A stretch of DNA of 64,000 nt from Notolepis coatsorum (lineage: Eukaryota > Chordata > Actinopteri > Aulopiformes > Paralepididae), in contig OZ020586.1 of the NCBI GenBank assembly GCA_963971535.1, forward strand, positions 69,671,548-69,735,547, written 5' to 3'. The notes beneath the pieces are model-generated. The model ran no database searches. It was not told the origin of the DNA and saw only the letters and a list, made by a program, of their open reading frames with translations. Below, one piece after another: positions 44,910 to 56,280 of the stretch. Position numbers and translations under genes: made by a program. Every line of letters starts with the position of its first letter. The first letter of the stretch is position 1.

Positions 44910-45560
44910 GTTATGACAGCATTATAACATAAAGAAAACAGGCAGTGTTGCATGGGTTTAGTTGCCACTTGGACTGAAGAGCTCAACTGTAACTTATGTG
45001 ACACAACTAAACACATCATCTTCGCCATGTCATGATAATACTCACGACAACACCGGTGACACCGGACATTTGACAAAAAACAGCACAATATCTGTAGAGC
45101 GCTTACTTTGATCTTTAACGTTATGCAGCTACATTGATCTGCTGTCTGTCTGTCTACATCTGTTTTTGATACATTTTTAACGATTAGTATCCATTTGTTG
45201 GACAGACTGAAAATAAAAAATAAACCAATGGACAAAAATACCTTCTGTCACTTTTCTATCTGTTAATTGACGGACGGACCAATGTAGTTGCAGCCTAATT
45301 TAGCGCATCACGCAAACATACTGTTGCTGTTCTGGACTGGTCCTCTGAGCTCCTCTCCAGTCGATCTGTTGCTTCTGAGCTCCTCTCCAGTCTAACTTTC
45401 ACTGCTGCAGGTGTAATCCGAAATATTTCCGAATCCTCCACTATCGCTGTATAACGTGTCATCTCTAGAGCCTTCTTTCTCGCCTTCACGTGAAATTAAA
45501 ACTAAGTGAAAGTGAAACCTAAATATAGCTTAAAATGTTCATAATGTCTGATTTACACGC

Positions 45561-46262
45561 TTGTTAACACAGAAAGGAAAAGATAACACCTAATGAAAGA
45601 AGGATAATAGCGAGGTTTATGAAGTACTTGGAAAGAACAGAAGGGAGCAAGGAATGTTTGGTGTGTATGTGTGTGCGTGTGTGTGCGTGTTTGTGTGTGC
45701 GGCCCACATTCAGTGTCGTAGCCACTCCGAAGAATATGTGGTGTGTGTGTGTGAGCAGCTCTGTCATAGTATTTTACAAAATAGCGTAGAATGTGGGCAC
45801 TGATATGCAAAAATTAACTAAATGGGTTTTATTTCTATCATTGACTACCGTGTCAAACCTAACCTAGACCATAAGCCTAGACTATTCATAAACTAGACAC
45901 CTAGACCCTGTATTCACCACCATCTCTGCCTGTGTTTCTGTGTCAGAGAGCCCTGTAAAAAGCCACATGTGTGGTGTGTTGCAGGTGCAACTGCTACATC
46001 GAGATTATTATGTGTTCATTTATAGAAAATATAGACATACAGTGTTGAGCTGCATCTCAAATGATTCCTTAGGGTCTCAGTTTTCTGATGGTGTGACACA
46101 TGTATGTGGCACCTACTGCTGACCTTGAAGACCCCAACTCGTACAACTTCAGAGGGTTAAAGCCCTGATCTGTGATTTATTTGATGTATGGGCCTGGGAT
46201 CAAATCCCACCAGAACAGTCTCTCCTCCTGTGTCTCCTCTACTCTACTCTCCTCTACTCACT
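45561..46262. other. Repeat-derived sequence, no gene
   Basis: 45561-45830 continues the repeat shared with 2225-3480, including a (GTGT)n run near 45665-45760. 45855-45912 holds a lone unit of CTAGACTATTCATAAACTAG, the repeat arrayed at 49947-50300. The rest is unassigned. Confidence 0.45.
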
Positions 46263-46530
46263 GGGGGCGACAGTGGCCCGGGAGGTAGAGCAGTCGTCTG
46301 GCAATCCGGAGGTTCCCGGTTAGATTCCCGCTCCTCCCGGGCAGAGTGTCGATGTGTCCTTGAGCAAGACACTTAACCCATAAATTGCTCTCGATGAGCA
46401 GGTTGGCACCTTGCATGGTTGCCGCCGCCGTCGGTGTGTGAATGTGTGAGTGAATGGGGAAAATGTGAGTAACAAATTGTAAAGCTCTTTGGATAAAAGC
46501 GCTATATAAAAAACCAGCCATTTACCATTT
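46263..46530 (+). mobile_element. tRNA-derived SINE
   Basis: A-box-like GTGGCCCGGGAGGTAGAGCA and B-box-like GGTTAGATTCCCGC at tRNA spacing. The body holds GTGTCCTTGAGCAAGACAC and the 3' end is CTTTGGATAAAAGCGCTATA. This is a fish SINE with an L2-type tail. Confidence 0.8.
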
Positions 46531-46656
46531 ACTCCTTCCTATGGTCTCAATAAAAGAAAAAGAAAGGCCAACATATGACTGAAACTATTTTGCCTGTTTT
46601 ATTCTCCACCCATCGATTATCCATAGCAACACTACTATCACCGACATGGCGACATC

Positions 46657-49031
46657 TAGGCCTGCCACGATAACACATTTTGCTGGGCGATTAATTGCCC
46701 CCGAAAATATCGCGATAAGCGATATTATTGCGACCGGTTAGAGAATTCTTTTTTTTGGAGAAATGTATTTCCCAAAAGTTTTCAATTAACCTTTTAATTT
46801 TTTTTACTAATATAATAATAGCATAATAATGCAAGGAAACCGTTTCAAAGTGCAAGAAACCTTTATTTAACATTGGAAGACATTTTAAATATCCTAAATA
46901 AAAAAATGCTCAGTTTGATAGTTTATTATAAAACAAACTGAAACTGGAAACAAGCCCTCTGTCTGGCTTTTTGTGTCATCCTTTTAACATGTACATGTAT
47001 TATTAATGTACCATGTACAAAATGTTAATAAAGTGTGAGGAAAAAACTGGAAACGTAATAAATAAAAAGGCAGTGAAACAATAATCAAATAAACACCAAA
47101 ATATATACTATCTCTATTGGAATGGAGACTTCAGCACAGGATAAACTAGGGATGGGCAAAAATAATCCAGATCGATTGATCACATGATGTACTTGAGTAC
47201 TCGTGGAGGAAAATGCTGTACAAAATAAACGTATTTTCCGGTGTTTTAGACTTTTATTTTGAAACCCACCCACCAGTCTGGCCGGAAGTATTGTTGTTAT
47301 TATCCTAGCTGCCTAGCAGAACGTATTGAGCGGACAACTTGTCTCGTCCGGTTCTGTGTTTTTGAGCGAATGATAAAACAAATGTTGAGATTGTTGGTGA
47401 ACAACTAACTTTAGGTTAGTTTTAACGTTAGCTACTAACGTTAGATGCAGCTACTACAGGCAATCAACGATGAGGAGGAAGCGTCAAAGCCGTATAGAAT
47501 AGCTGTGGTGCGTAGGCACTGCAGCACGACTCGAAACGACCTGTTATAATAAATTAATTCATGTTTAACTTGTCCCCGTGTCCAGTCCTTTGACCAGCCC
47601 CACCCGTTCATTGTAAACAATGATGCATGTAATTGTATTAACGTTATTCTGTGTTGTAGCTATGCTATACGTTGTATTTCGTTTGTTAGCTATTTAGCTA
47701 ATGTTGTTAGCATTGGATAGCGTCAACACTAGATCTTTAATCTTTATTTAGCAGTCCAGTTTCTCCGGGCAGTAGCGAGTAACTACTTGGGTCTAAAAAT
47801 AGCTAACGTTACACTACAAAGAACGCTACTTGGTTAACCCTTTAATCACCAAGAACGAGTTAACATGTCAATCTCCGCCATGCGTAATCTGCCAATGACG
47901 CCGTAACACGTCATTGAGATCAATATTTCAAAAATCTGTGATGGCAATCATATTTCACCCGCAGAGACTTGAGATCTCCTGTTGATCTTCTCTCAACTCT
48001 CCAACGGTTCAAGAGCACCATCTGGTGGCCGATCGGCGGATCGCCCAAACAGCAAACCGGAAACAGAAAGTGGTGCTCATCCAAATTCGGTCCGACCACT
48101 CGCTACAGCTCCCGGGGCTCCATCTCGACACACTGGATAATCAATCGCTCGCCCTAACTCAATAAACAACGTTATTTGGACGTATATAGTATTATACAAC
48201 CTGGAAATGGTTCATCAACATCCCATAATAGGAAACTTTCTACTCCAAGCTGATCGCCCAACGGCCCGAGGAGACTGGGGTAAGTTTCAGCGTTTATTAT
48301 TACCGTGTTCGATACAAACTGCTCTGATGATCATATCACCCACACTACATGAATCATCTAACGTTGGCCACGGAATTATAAACGACCCCCCCCCCCATCC
48401 GGTCAACATCAGATGATGAGTAGTAACTTCTAGAAGCACGTACATTTGAAATTTTTTATCTGGCGCCGATCGCTATCAAACTGTATTTGATCATCAATAT
48501 AATGCATTTATGGCTATAAATCACGTTCTGCAGAATGCTGCAGAAAACGATAAAAACATATTTATACTTTAGACCATATTTTAGTATGAATATGTGAATG
48601 AAAAAGTAGAACGTTGCTACATCCTAAACGATAGATACTTGACGTTGAATGGGCCATAGTAATGTCAATTTAGCAATACAATTTAAAAAGTTATAGCCCT
48701 GCAAAGAAGGGGAACATCTCCATAGACTTTCAACAGTGGCAGATAGGGGTATATGATCAGAATAATCCCTGGTAGATAAAGGGTTAAAATGAGCAACACT
48801 ATTGAGAAATGTAGTTAAGCTATGTGGCGTTGCTAGTGCCCCACGGAGCTCCCGTGCTGTGCTCTGTAGTAAGGCCAGCGGCCCCCCACATGGAGAGTGA
48901 CTGACAAGGGGTACTGGTTCCGCCTCATTAAAACAAACGCGCAAAGCAATTAATCGCGCCAGTCAAAATCATTGCATTCATTTTAATTATCGCGTCGATT
49001 AATCGATTTATTGCATATCGCGGCAGGCTTA
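46657..49031. mobile_element. hAT element with exact 8-bp duplication
   Basis: It starts TAGGCCTGCCACGATAAC and ends ATATCGCGGCAGGCTTA. GCGACATC flanks it at 46649-46656 and 49032-49039. It contains a TTAA-flanked element (47838-48783) and possibly another hAT end near 47149 (TAGGGATGGGCAAAAATAAT). No transposase frame. Confidence 0.9.
47838..48783. mobile_element. TTAA-flanked (piggyBac-like) element nested in hAT
   Basis: TTAA at 47834-47837 and 48784-48787 brackets termini CCCTTTAATCACC and GGTAGATAAAGGG. It is about 946 bp and non-autonomous. CCC-initial termini with TTAA fit piggyBac. Confidence 0.75.
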
Positions 49032-49039
49032 GCGACATC

Positions 49040-49440
49040 CCATTTTCTATTTTTCTCCCATCCCAATTTCGTATTATCCAATTCTTCCCTCCCCTGTCTT
49101 GAACGTTGCTAGACTATGCCTCCCACTGGTCGGTTGTAGTGAGGACAGAAGCCTTGCATCACGTGTCCCCTCCGGTACATGAGGAGGCAGCCTGTCGCAT
49201 CTTTTCACCGCAGCTCGAACTCTGTGGCGAGGAGTAACGCGTGGGAGGCTCACGCTGCCCCCGCTACTTCCTGCTTCCGCCACACCGGCGTCACCAAACC
49301 GACCTGTAGGAGTCGCTGTCCACAACTTCCAATCCCCACCCACCGGCTTTCCCACCCTCTAACACTTGCCAATTGTGTTAGTATGAACGACCGGCCAGCC
49401 GGTAGCAACGGCAAGAGCTGGGCTCGAACCCTTGAACAGC
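49040..49440 (-). mobile_element. tRNA-derived SINE, 5'-truncated
   Basis: On the minus strand it starts near the B box (GGTTCGAGCCCAGC) and follows the body of 149-606 and 36112-36366 (CGGTTGGGTCG-type and GGAGTCGC-type blocks), ending in a T/C-rich 3' region. The A-box side is missing. Confidence 0.75.
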
Positions 49441-49449
49441 CCTTCTAAG

Positions 49450-49695
49450 GTTTCTCTCCTCCACATTGCCAATTTGCCTGTGTTGCTTTTTTCCTATTGC
49501 TAGGTTTTTAGTGAGTTTTCCTTACCTTCGCTGGGGTATGTCTGGGAGTGTTGTTGTGGATTTCATGATGGGTTTTTTGTTTTTGATTTATTGTGATGTT
49601 TCTTCTTGACCTGTTTAAAGAAGACTTGTCCAGCCCATGGGCACATTAACTTGTGTTTGCGGGCTTTACAAATACATTTGATTCGATTCTATTTG
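49450..49695. repeat. Dispersed retroelement 3' region, second copy
   Basis: Reverse-oriented relative of 15195-15475. It contains CCTATTGCTAGGTTTTTAGT and GTGGATTT...TTATTGTGATGTTTCTTC, with (GATTT) words at the end. Confidence 0.6.
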
Positions 49696-49946
49696 ATTTA
49701 CATTAGAAGAGTCACTCCAGAGTTGCACCAGACAGGATTGAAACAGAGTAATAAAGATGTGGGCCCCAGTTTGAAAAAAAAAAAAATAGAGAATCTAACA
49801 ACCCCTATATGGGACACACGTAAGGGACAATACGAGTATGAAATAAATATGGTTCAGTTTGAGAAATTATTTAGAATATTAGGCACAACTTTTCTGCCCC
49901 TTACCTTCATTCGTTTTTCACAGAGGCATGTCATTCAATTTCACCT

Positions 49947-50300
49947 AGACCCTAACCCTAGACTATTCATAAACTAGACCCTAACCCTAGACTATTCATA
50001 AACTAGACCCTAACCCTAGACTATTCATAAACTAGACCCTAACCCTAGACTATTCATAAACTAGACCCTAACCCTAGACTATTCATAAACTAGACCCTAA
50101 CCCTAGACTATTCATAAACTAGCATTTGACCCTAACCCTACCCTAGACTATTAATATACTAGACCTAGACCATAACCCGCTAGACTATTCATAAACTAGA
50201 CACCTATACCATAACCTATTTATAAACTTAAGACACCTAGGCCATAATCATGAACTAGACATAGACCCTAACCCTAGACGATTCATAAACTAGAAATCTA
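49947..50300. repeat. 29-bp minisatellite with telomere-like words
   Basis: About six near-perfect copies of a 29-bp unit: ACCCTAACCCTAGACTATTC then ATAAACTAG. Diverged copies continue to about 50300. CCCTAACCC inside each unit equals the telomere hexamer by sequence, but the 29-bp periodicity shows a minisatellite. Confidence 0.9.
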
Positions 50301-50442
50301 GACACGAACTCTGTGAAATAAAGATGGTTCTAGACTAGGAAACGGAATTATCTTGAATATTAGGCACAACTTTTCTATTCCATTCCATTGACTATTTGTA
50401 CCAGACCAGTAAGGAAAACAACTAGTAATACGGACACTAGGA

Positions 50443-50617
50443 CAGTTGTACAGTGTCCCCCACCCACCCAACCACCTCCAATGTACAGTTTCTACGTCAA
50501 ATGTATATACTCTTTTCTAGACTCTTTTTGTATCACAAACAGTACTGTGTTTCCAAATCTGGTATGTCATAAATGTATAGATGTAGCAGTACTGTCTATC
50601 TGTATGTCATATATGTT
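50443..50617 (+). mobile_element. LINE family A fragment
   Basis: 3' UTR segment (GTACAGTGTCCCCCACCCAC; AATGTACAGTTTCTACGTCA) cut off at 50617, where the reverse-strand copy begins. Confidence 0.8.
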
Positions 50618-51382
50618 TTATTGATTGATTGAAAACTTTATTAACAGATTGCAGAATGGGTACAATACAGTACAGCTCAATACACACAATTGTTAAGGGG
50701 ATGCAGACCAAAGAAAGACTTTCATCTTGTTTACATCAGGGTCCCCCATTTTCAATTCATCAGGACATATATGACACATGACATACAGATTGACAGTACT
50801 GCTACATCTATACATTTATGACATACCAGATTTGCAAATACAGTACTGTTTGTGATACAAAAAGAGTCCAGAAAAGGGAGTATATACATTTGACGTAAAA
50901 ACTGTACATTGGAGGAGGTTGGGTGGGGTTGGGTAGGAGGGGTTGGGGGGGGGGGGGGGGGGGGGGAACACTGTACAAGCAAAACTGTACATTGGAATAT
51001 TGACAACCATACTAGGTAATTTACTGTACATAGGAGGGGGTTGGGTTAGGACATTTACAGGGGCCAGTTTCGAATTGCAGTCTCCCGTAGGTGTTCTTTG
51101 AGAGTGGTTTTGAAAGTGGGTAGTGATTCACATTCCTTTACAGCTTTAGGTAGGGCGTTCCACATTGATGTGGCATAATTGCTAAACGTGTTTAGTCCCT
51201 TGTTTGAGCCGAATCTGGGTTTAACATGATTTGTGGAGCTCCCGCTGTTATTGTGATCGTGGTATTCACTGACCTTTGGGAAGTATTTTGACATGTACAT
51301 GGATACCTTGGTCGTGTAGTGTATCTTGTAGACCAGGCCCATTGCAAGCTGCTGTACTCTGTCGTCTACTCTAAGCCATCCT
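50618..51382 (-). mobile_element. LINE family A, reverse copy
   Basis: On the minus strand it runs from within the ORF2 C-terminal region (R-V-D-D-R-V-Q-Q-L side at 51361-51382) through the 3' UTR with its G/C homopolymer to the (TCAA)n tail at 50618. It stands head-to-head with 51383-52680. Having its own tail, it is a separate insertion. Confidence 0.85.
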
Positions 51383-52680
51383 CTGACAAGAACAAGTTAC
51401 AGGTTGAAAAAGCCCTCAGCTCGGAACTAGGCAAAATCTGCATATGGCTCGCCGACAACAAACTATCATTACACATGGGCAAAACAGAGTCCATTCTCTT
51501 CGGTTCAAATAACAAACTCAGCAAGACTGACGGCTTCTCGGTTACAGTGGGTGACAATATTGTCACAAGGAAAGATGAAATTACCTACCTGGGTTCCATC
51601 CTAGAGGCTAATCTTTCCTGTGACAAAATGGCATCCAATGTAATAAAAAAAGTCAACCAACGAACGCGTTTCTTGTACCGGATCTCCTCTCTGGTAAACA
51701 AGAATACCCTGAAGACTCTAGCAGGAGCACTCATTCAAGGGTACTACGACTATGCTTGCACCTCATGGTACCAAAGCACCTCAAAGGCACTAAAAAACAA
51801 ATTACAAACATCTCAAAACAAGCTAGTCAGACTACTACTTGACCTGACTCCTAGAACCCACCTCACCCCTGCCCACTTTGACAACCTAGGATGGCTTAGA
51901 GTAGACGACAGAGTACAGCAACTTGCAATGGGCCTGGTCTACAAGATACACTACGCGACCAAGGTACCCATGTACATGTCAAAATACTTCCCAAAGGTCA
52001 GTGAATACCACGATCACAACACCAGAGGGAGCTCCACAAATCATGTAAAACCCAGATTCGGCTCAAACAAGGGACTAAACACGTTTCGCAATTATGCCAC
52101 ATCAATGTGGAACGCCCTGCCTAAAGCTGTAAAGGAATGTGAATCACTACCCACCTTCAAAAACACTCTCAAAAAACACCTACGTGAGACTGCAATTCGA
52201 AACTGGCCCCTACAAATGTCCTAACCTAGTTGTACAGTAAATGACCAAGTAAGGCTTTGTCAACATTCCAATGTACAGTGTAAAATGTGTGTGTGTCCCC
52301 TACCCAACCCCCCCCCCCCCCCCCCCACCTCCAATGTACAGCCCTTACCCAACCCACCCAACCCCACCCCACCAACCTCCTCCAATGTACAGTTTCTACG
52401 CCAAATGTATATACACTCCTTTTCTGGACACTTTTGAATCACAAACAGTACTGTATTTGCAAATCTGATATGTCATAAATGTATAGATGTAGCAGTACTG
52501 TCTATCTGTATGTCATGTATGTCATATATGTTATGATGAATTGAAAATGGGGGACCCTGGTGGAAACAAGACGAAAGTCTTTCTCTGGTCTGCATCCCCT
52601 TAACAATTGTATGTATTGAGATGTACTGTACTGTACCCATTCTGCAATCTGTTAATAAACTTTTCAATCAATTCAATCAA
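51383..52680 (+). mobile_element. LINE family A, best-preserved copy
   Basis: The open frame from about 51384 to 52224 encodes the region downstream of the reverse-transcriptase core of a non-LTR ORF2. It includes ADNKLSLHMGKTESILFGSN, I-T-Y-L-G-S-I-L-E-A-N-L, A-L-I-Q-G-Y-Y-D-Y-A-C-T-S-W-Y, and a C-terminal W-N-A-L-P-K-A-V-K-E block. The 3' UTR with poly-C and the (TCAA)n tail follow. The YxDD core is absent (5' truncation). The apparent start of this frame at 51319 lies in the reverse copy and is a chimera. The clade is not certain. Confidence 0.85.
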
Positions 52681-52898
52681 TCCTAGGTTGTCAAAGTGGG
52701 CAGGGGTGAGGTGGGTTCTAAGGTCAAGCAGTAGTCTGACCAGTTTGTTATGATGAATTGAAAATGGGGGACCCTGATGTAAACAAGACGAAAGTCTTTC
52801 TCTGGTCTGCATCCCCTTAACAATTGTGTGTATTGAGCCGTGTATTGTACCCATTCTGCAATCTGTTAATAAAGTTTTCAATCAATCAATCAATCAAA
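52681..52898 (+). mobile_element. LINE family A insertion with inverted 5' segment
   Basis: 52683-52750 is the reverse complement of the ORF2 piece at about 51822-51890 (CCTAGGTTGTCAAAGTGGGC). From 52748 the plus-strand 3' UTR (ATGATGAATTGAAAATGGGG) runs to (TCAA)n at 52898. Inverted 5' segment plus normal 3' segment is the twin-priming arrangement. Confidence 0.75.
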
Positions 52899-53002
52899 GG
52901 ACAGCCTTGCAGGCCCGAGTCGGGCCTCGGTTGCGTTTTTTTCTTTTCTTTTTTTTAACAGCCACTGTAAACTAAAATGATGAAACATTGTTATGTACAA
53001 AC

Positions 53003-53252
53003 CAGCTGTGTGCGGCTTGCCTGCGGGGTTCAGATCGTCCTCGGCCGCCACGGTTTTCTCAAACACGTCGAAGATCTCCTCAGAAGCAGCGATTAGTCGC
53101 TCGTTCACCATCCCTCTCAGCGCGGCGTTGTCGTTGATTTTCTTCCGTTCTTTGAAATAACCGAATATCTCCTCGGCGGCGGCGAGTAGCTGCTCGTTTA
53201 TGGCCTGTTTCAGCAGCTGCACTTTAGACGTTTTCGTTCGTGTTTTAGACAT
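53003..53252 (-). CDS. 5' coding exon of a zinc-finger gene (probably gene 3)
   Basis: Starts at ATG 53250-53252 (MSKTRTKTSK). The position that is the start methionine in the other two exons is threonine here, so translation begins ten codons earlier. The helical motif occurs twice, L-L-K-Q-A-I-N-E-Q-L-L-A-A-A-E-E-I-F and L-R-G-M-V-N-E-R-L-I-A-A-S-E-E-I-F, 31 residues apart as elsewhere. After F-E-K-T-V-A the E-Y-E...R-R-G-L-L-D segment of the other exons is missing; a short D-D-L-N-P-A-G-K-P-H-T-A follows. It ends G|GTTTGT in phase 1. By alternation its partner is the finger exon at 24502-26201, a 27-kb intron full of transposons; it could also be an orphan. Confidence 0.7.
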
Positions 53253-53400
53253 TTTTTTTGTTATGATTATGTTTGTCTTCTCGACAAAGAAAGGAAAGAT
53301 AAACAATGCAACTACGAGTTCCGGGATCGACGTGTTGTGCGCATGTCAAGTGGGTTGGGGTTGGGCAAAGGCGTAGCGCGCTGTCGCCACCTGCTGGGGA
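53253..53400 (-). promoter_or_regulatory. Candidate promoter/5' UTR at 53 kb
   Basis: TTCCGG (53319-53324) lies 67-72 bases upstream of the ATG and CCACCTG (53387-53393) 68 bases beyond it. It shares GTTTGTCTTCT and an AAACAA...TTCCGG...CGACGTG layout with the 6.5-kb copy. Confidence 0.45.
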
Positions 53401-53499
53401 GATACAGGTAAAACATATAATAATAATAATATACTGTGTGTATCTATGTGTATAACACCTTACTTTTTTCTCTGACCCAATCACATTTTATGCTACACC

Positions 53500-53735
53500 A
53501 TATACAATTAGCTTTGTCAACACTGCTCTGTCAGCCATGCCAATAAAGCATATTGGAATTACATACACACATAACATCATAATGATAATAATAATGACAA
53601 TCTTTATTTGTATAGCAAATACAAATTTGCTTTCATACAAGAATTGCAGCCCAAAGTGCTTAGACATGGGCCTAAAATGAGCATACAATTGGCATATTTA
53701 TAGATAGGCATAAAATGAGTAGATAATTTACATTA
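53500..53735 (-). mobile_element. LINE 3' tail(s), reverse
   Basis: GCCATGCCAATAAAGCATAT near 53535 and CAATCTTTATTTGTATAGCA near 53600, followed by GCAGCCCAAAGTGCTT. The latter is the reverse complement of the L2-type 3' end also seen at 3840-3998. Confidence 0.55.
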
Positions 53736-53942
53736 AAACCTCCCAAAAATGAAATGAAAAGATTTATGTAATTAAAAGCTATCCTTTTCTTTTTAAAGAT
53801 TGTAATACATTTTGCATTAAGATCTTGCAACCGGATTTCAGCTTTCTACTGAACATACAGAGAGGAAATTGGTATCTATCTTCTTGTCTCTCTTCTTGAC
53901 TCTGGAGAAGATGGTAAGCACATTTCCGATAATGGATTCTCG

Positions 53943-54893
53943 TCAAGTCAAGTCAAGAGTTTTATTTGTCACGGCATACGAGCATACAGTGAAATGCGGG
54001 GGGTCTTGCCCCCGCAACGATTGTGCAATAATACAATAATAAGAATCCAATAGGATGAGAATAAGACATTTGTGCAATAATACAAGTAATAAGAATAAGA
54101 CATAACAGGTATATGCACATGAAGTTTACAAAAAGCATGGTAAGACATACTAGGTCCTGCGATAGTGCAATACACTGTTAGCTACGGATGAGGCACTGGG
54201 TCTTATGTACACTACTATACAATCTACAGTTATACTATGTGTCCTTATGCTAGCTTGCTATCCATCTGTTTACTATACAAGAACCACTCCCATTCTTGTT
54301 TTTAAAGTGACCTTTTATTGTGTAAAGTGACCCTGAGTGTGAGCGTGTGCAGCATGTGTGTGTGTTCATGCTAAAGTGACTGCTAGTGTGTGAGCGTATA
54401 CAGTGTGTGTGCTCATGTGTGCTTGTGTGTGGAGAGTTCAGTGTTCAAGACTCTGATGGCCTGGGGGAAGAAGCTGAGCTGAAGTCTCTCTGTCCTAGTT
54501 GCTGGTGTTCGCAGGGGTTTGCCTGACCGCAGCAGCTTGAACAGGCTGTTGTTGGGGTGGTGAGGGTCTTTCATTATTCTGCAGGCTCTGGATTTGCACC
54601 TCTTGTTATATAAGACCTGCAGGGGTGGTAGTGCAATACCCGTAGTACGCTCAGCTGAGCGCACCACTCTCTGTAGGGACTGGAGTATCTTCCCTGATAC
54701 TCTGAACTTCCTTAGCTGTCTCAGGTGGTAGAGGCGCTGCTTCGCCTTCTTTAAGACTGAGTCTATGTGTGTTGTCCATGTCAGATCCTCTGAGATGTGG
54801 ACCCCGTGATCTTGTGAAGCCAGCTGCTGTTCAACGTTACCTTCCTGTCTTTTTGAAAGGACACCCAGTCCTACTCAACAAGTTCTGTTTAAA
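53943..54893 (-). mobile_element. LINE family B, 3' end (reverse)
   Basis: The minus strand has Q-R-V-V-R-S-A-E-R-T-T-G-I-A-L-P-P-L-Q-V then S-F-F-P-Q-A-I-R-V-L-N, then the CGTTGCGGGGGCAAGACC 3' UTR and the AAATAAAACTCTTGACTTGA tail. Upstream frames (54670-54890) hold more decayed ORF2. It is the longest family-B copy in the window. Confidence 0.8.
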
Positions 54894-55875
54894 TAGGGAT
54901 TCCACTCAAATTAACCTCAATTATTATAACTCAAATGAATAGGCAAAAAACAGAAGTAATTTTTTATTGAATCAAACAGTGTTCTGAAAATAGGTGGAGT
55001 ATCCCTTTAAAATACTGGTGTCCTAGTTTCCCTTTAAAGGTGCAGTAGGCAACTTCAGAGAGAGTGAGTTTACCTGCCCAGCAGATATAGAGCAAGCTCT
55101 GCATCACTTCTCAAGCCCATGCATGCGCAACAAAAGGTTTTCCACAGACCCCCAGAGGCACCAGCAGCTTTAAACTGAATTTAAACAAATGTGACCCTGG
55201 GAATAAAACATTTTACTGAGCACTATGTTTCAGTCTGGACTTCACACATTTTACTGAGCACTACCAAAGAGTTCCAATGCACCGCCTTTCAACCGGTTCA
55301 TTATCCCGCCTTCTACCGGGGGCACCTCATTTCAGGATCAATGTGTTGTGCTCGTCAGAAGCAGATGTCGGGGTGCATAGAATATAGCGCACTCTTTGTT
55401 TTTGTTTTAAAATAAATCTGCTCTTGACAGGATAGTATGAGAAGACTAATAATCTGGAAGGAAGGTACTATAACACACAGATCTTGAGAAAAAAATCAGC
55501 AACCTTTCAAAACAAACACAGACCACTGACCACGATCACTCTGAAGAAGACAGTTGTGTTGAAACATGATTATTTTTGCACCCTATTCAATGTTTTTCTA
55601 AAGATGATCCACGTGCTCCAGTACCTTCCTTTCTGATGACCATCTGGTCCAAGTCTGAGCAGGCTTATTGGACATAATGTTCTGTGTCTCAAGAGCTGAG
55701 AAGTATCGCTGGATGACATCACCCACAGGAGAGCAGACCTCTACTGAACACAGCAGACACTATAGACAGGCTTCTCGTTTATAAACATACTGTGTTCGAG
55801 CTAATCAGCAACACTCGCTGAATAACGTGACTGAGTTGTCCCCTACCTGGCTGTGCTAAAAAAGTAACAACTGGC
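54894..55875. other. Transposon remnants, no gene
   Basis: CCCTTTAAAGGTGCAGTAGG near 55031 looks like one end of a TTAA-type element, but a matching end was not found. The frame at 55191-55415 has no domain. The rest is unassigned. Confidence 0.4.
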
Positions 55876-56280
55876 TCTGGAGAAACCATGGCACTCCCCT
55901 GACTAAAAGTAGAATGGAGCTCTATGGAGAAACCATGGCACTCCCCTGACTAAAAGTAGAATGGAGCTCTATGGAGAAACCATGACACTCCCCTGACTAA
56001 AAGTAGAATGGAGCTCTATGGAGAAACCATGACACTCCCCTGACTAAAAGTAGAATGGAGCTCTATGGAGAAACCATGACACTCCCCTGACTAAAAGTAG
56101 AATGGAGCTCTATGGAGAAACCATGACACTCCCCTGACTAAAAGTAGAATGGAGCTCTATGGAGAAACCATGACACTCCCCTGACTAAAAGTAGAATGGA
56201 GCACTATGGAGAAACCGTGGCACTCCCCTGACTAAAAGTAGAATGGAGCTCGATAGAGAAACCATGGCCCTCCCTGGCCC
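55876..56280. repeat. 47-bp minisatellite, about 8 copies
   Basis: The unit TGGAGAAACCATGACACTCC plus CCTGACTAAAAGTAGAATGG plus AGCTCTA is repeated about eight times with few changes (CATGG/CATGAC variants). Confidence 0.95.

Larger units (their letters stand above)
41330..45560. mobile_element. Large inverted-repeat composite
   Basis: The left part (41330-41478, 42177-42360, 43614-43990) matches the right part (44918-45540) in reverse complement. Shared blocks include CACTTTCACTTAGTTTTAAC, the AGCTCAGAGGACCAGTCCAG region, GTCAATTAACAG and the ACACCGGTGACACCGGACAT region. The apex is taken up by a hAT element (44024-44909). The arms are broken by a LINE and by the element at 42361-43613. Family and true ends are unknown. 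Confidence 0.6.

Noticed and set aside
46657-49031. Captured host gene inside the hAT element
   Set aside because: Interior frames are short and without domains; a TTAA element accounts for about 0.95 kb of the interior.
53003-53252. Pairing the 53-kb 5' exon with the finger exon at 57937-58934
   Set aside because: Both are on the minus strand and the 5' exon lies downstream of those fingers, so normal splicing cannot join them.
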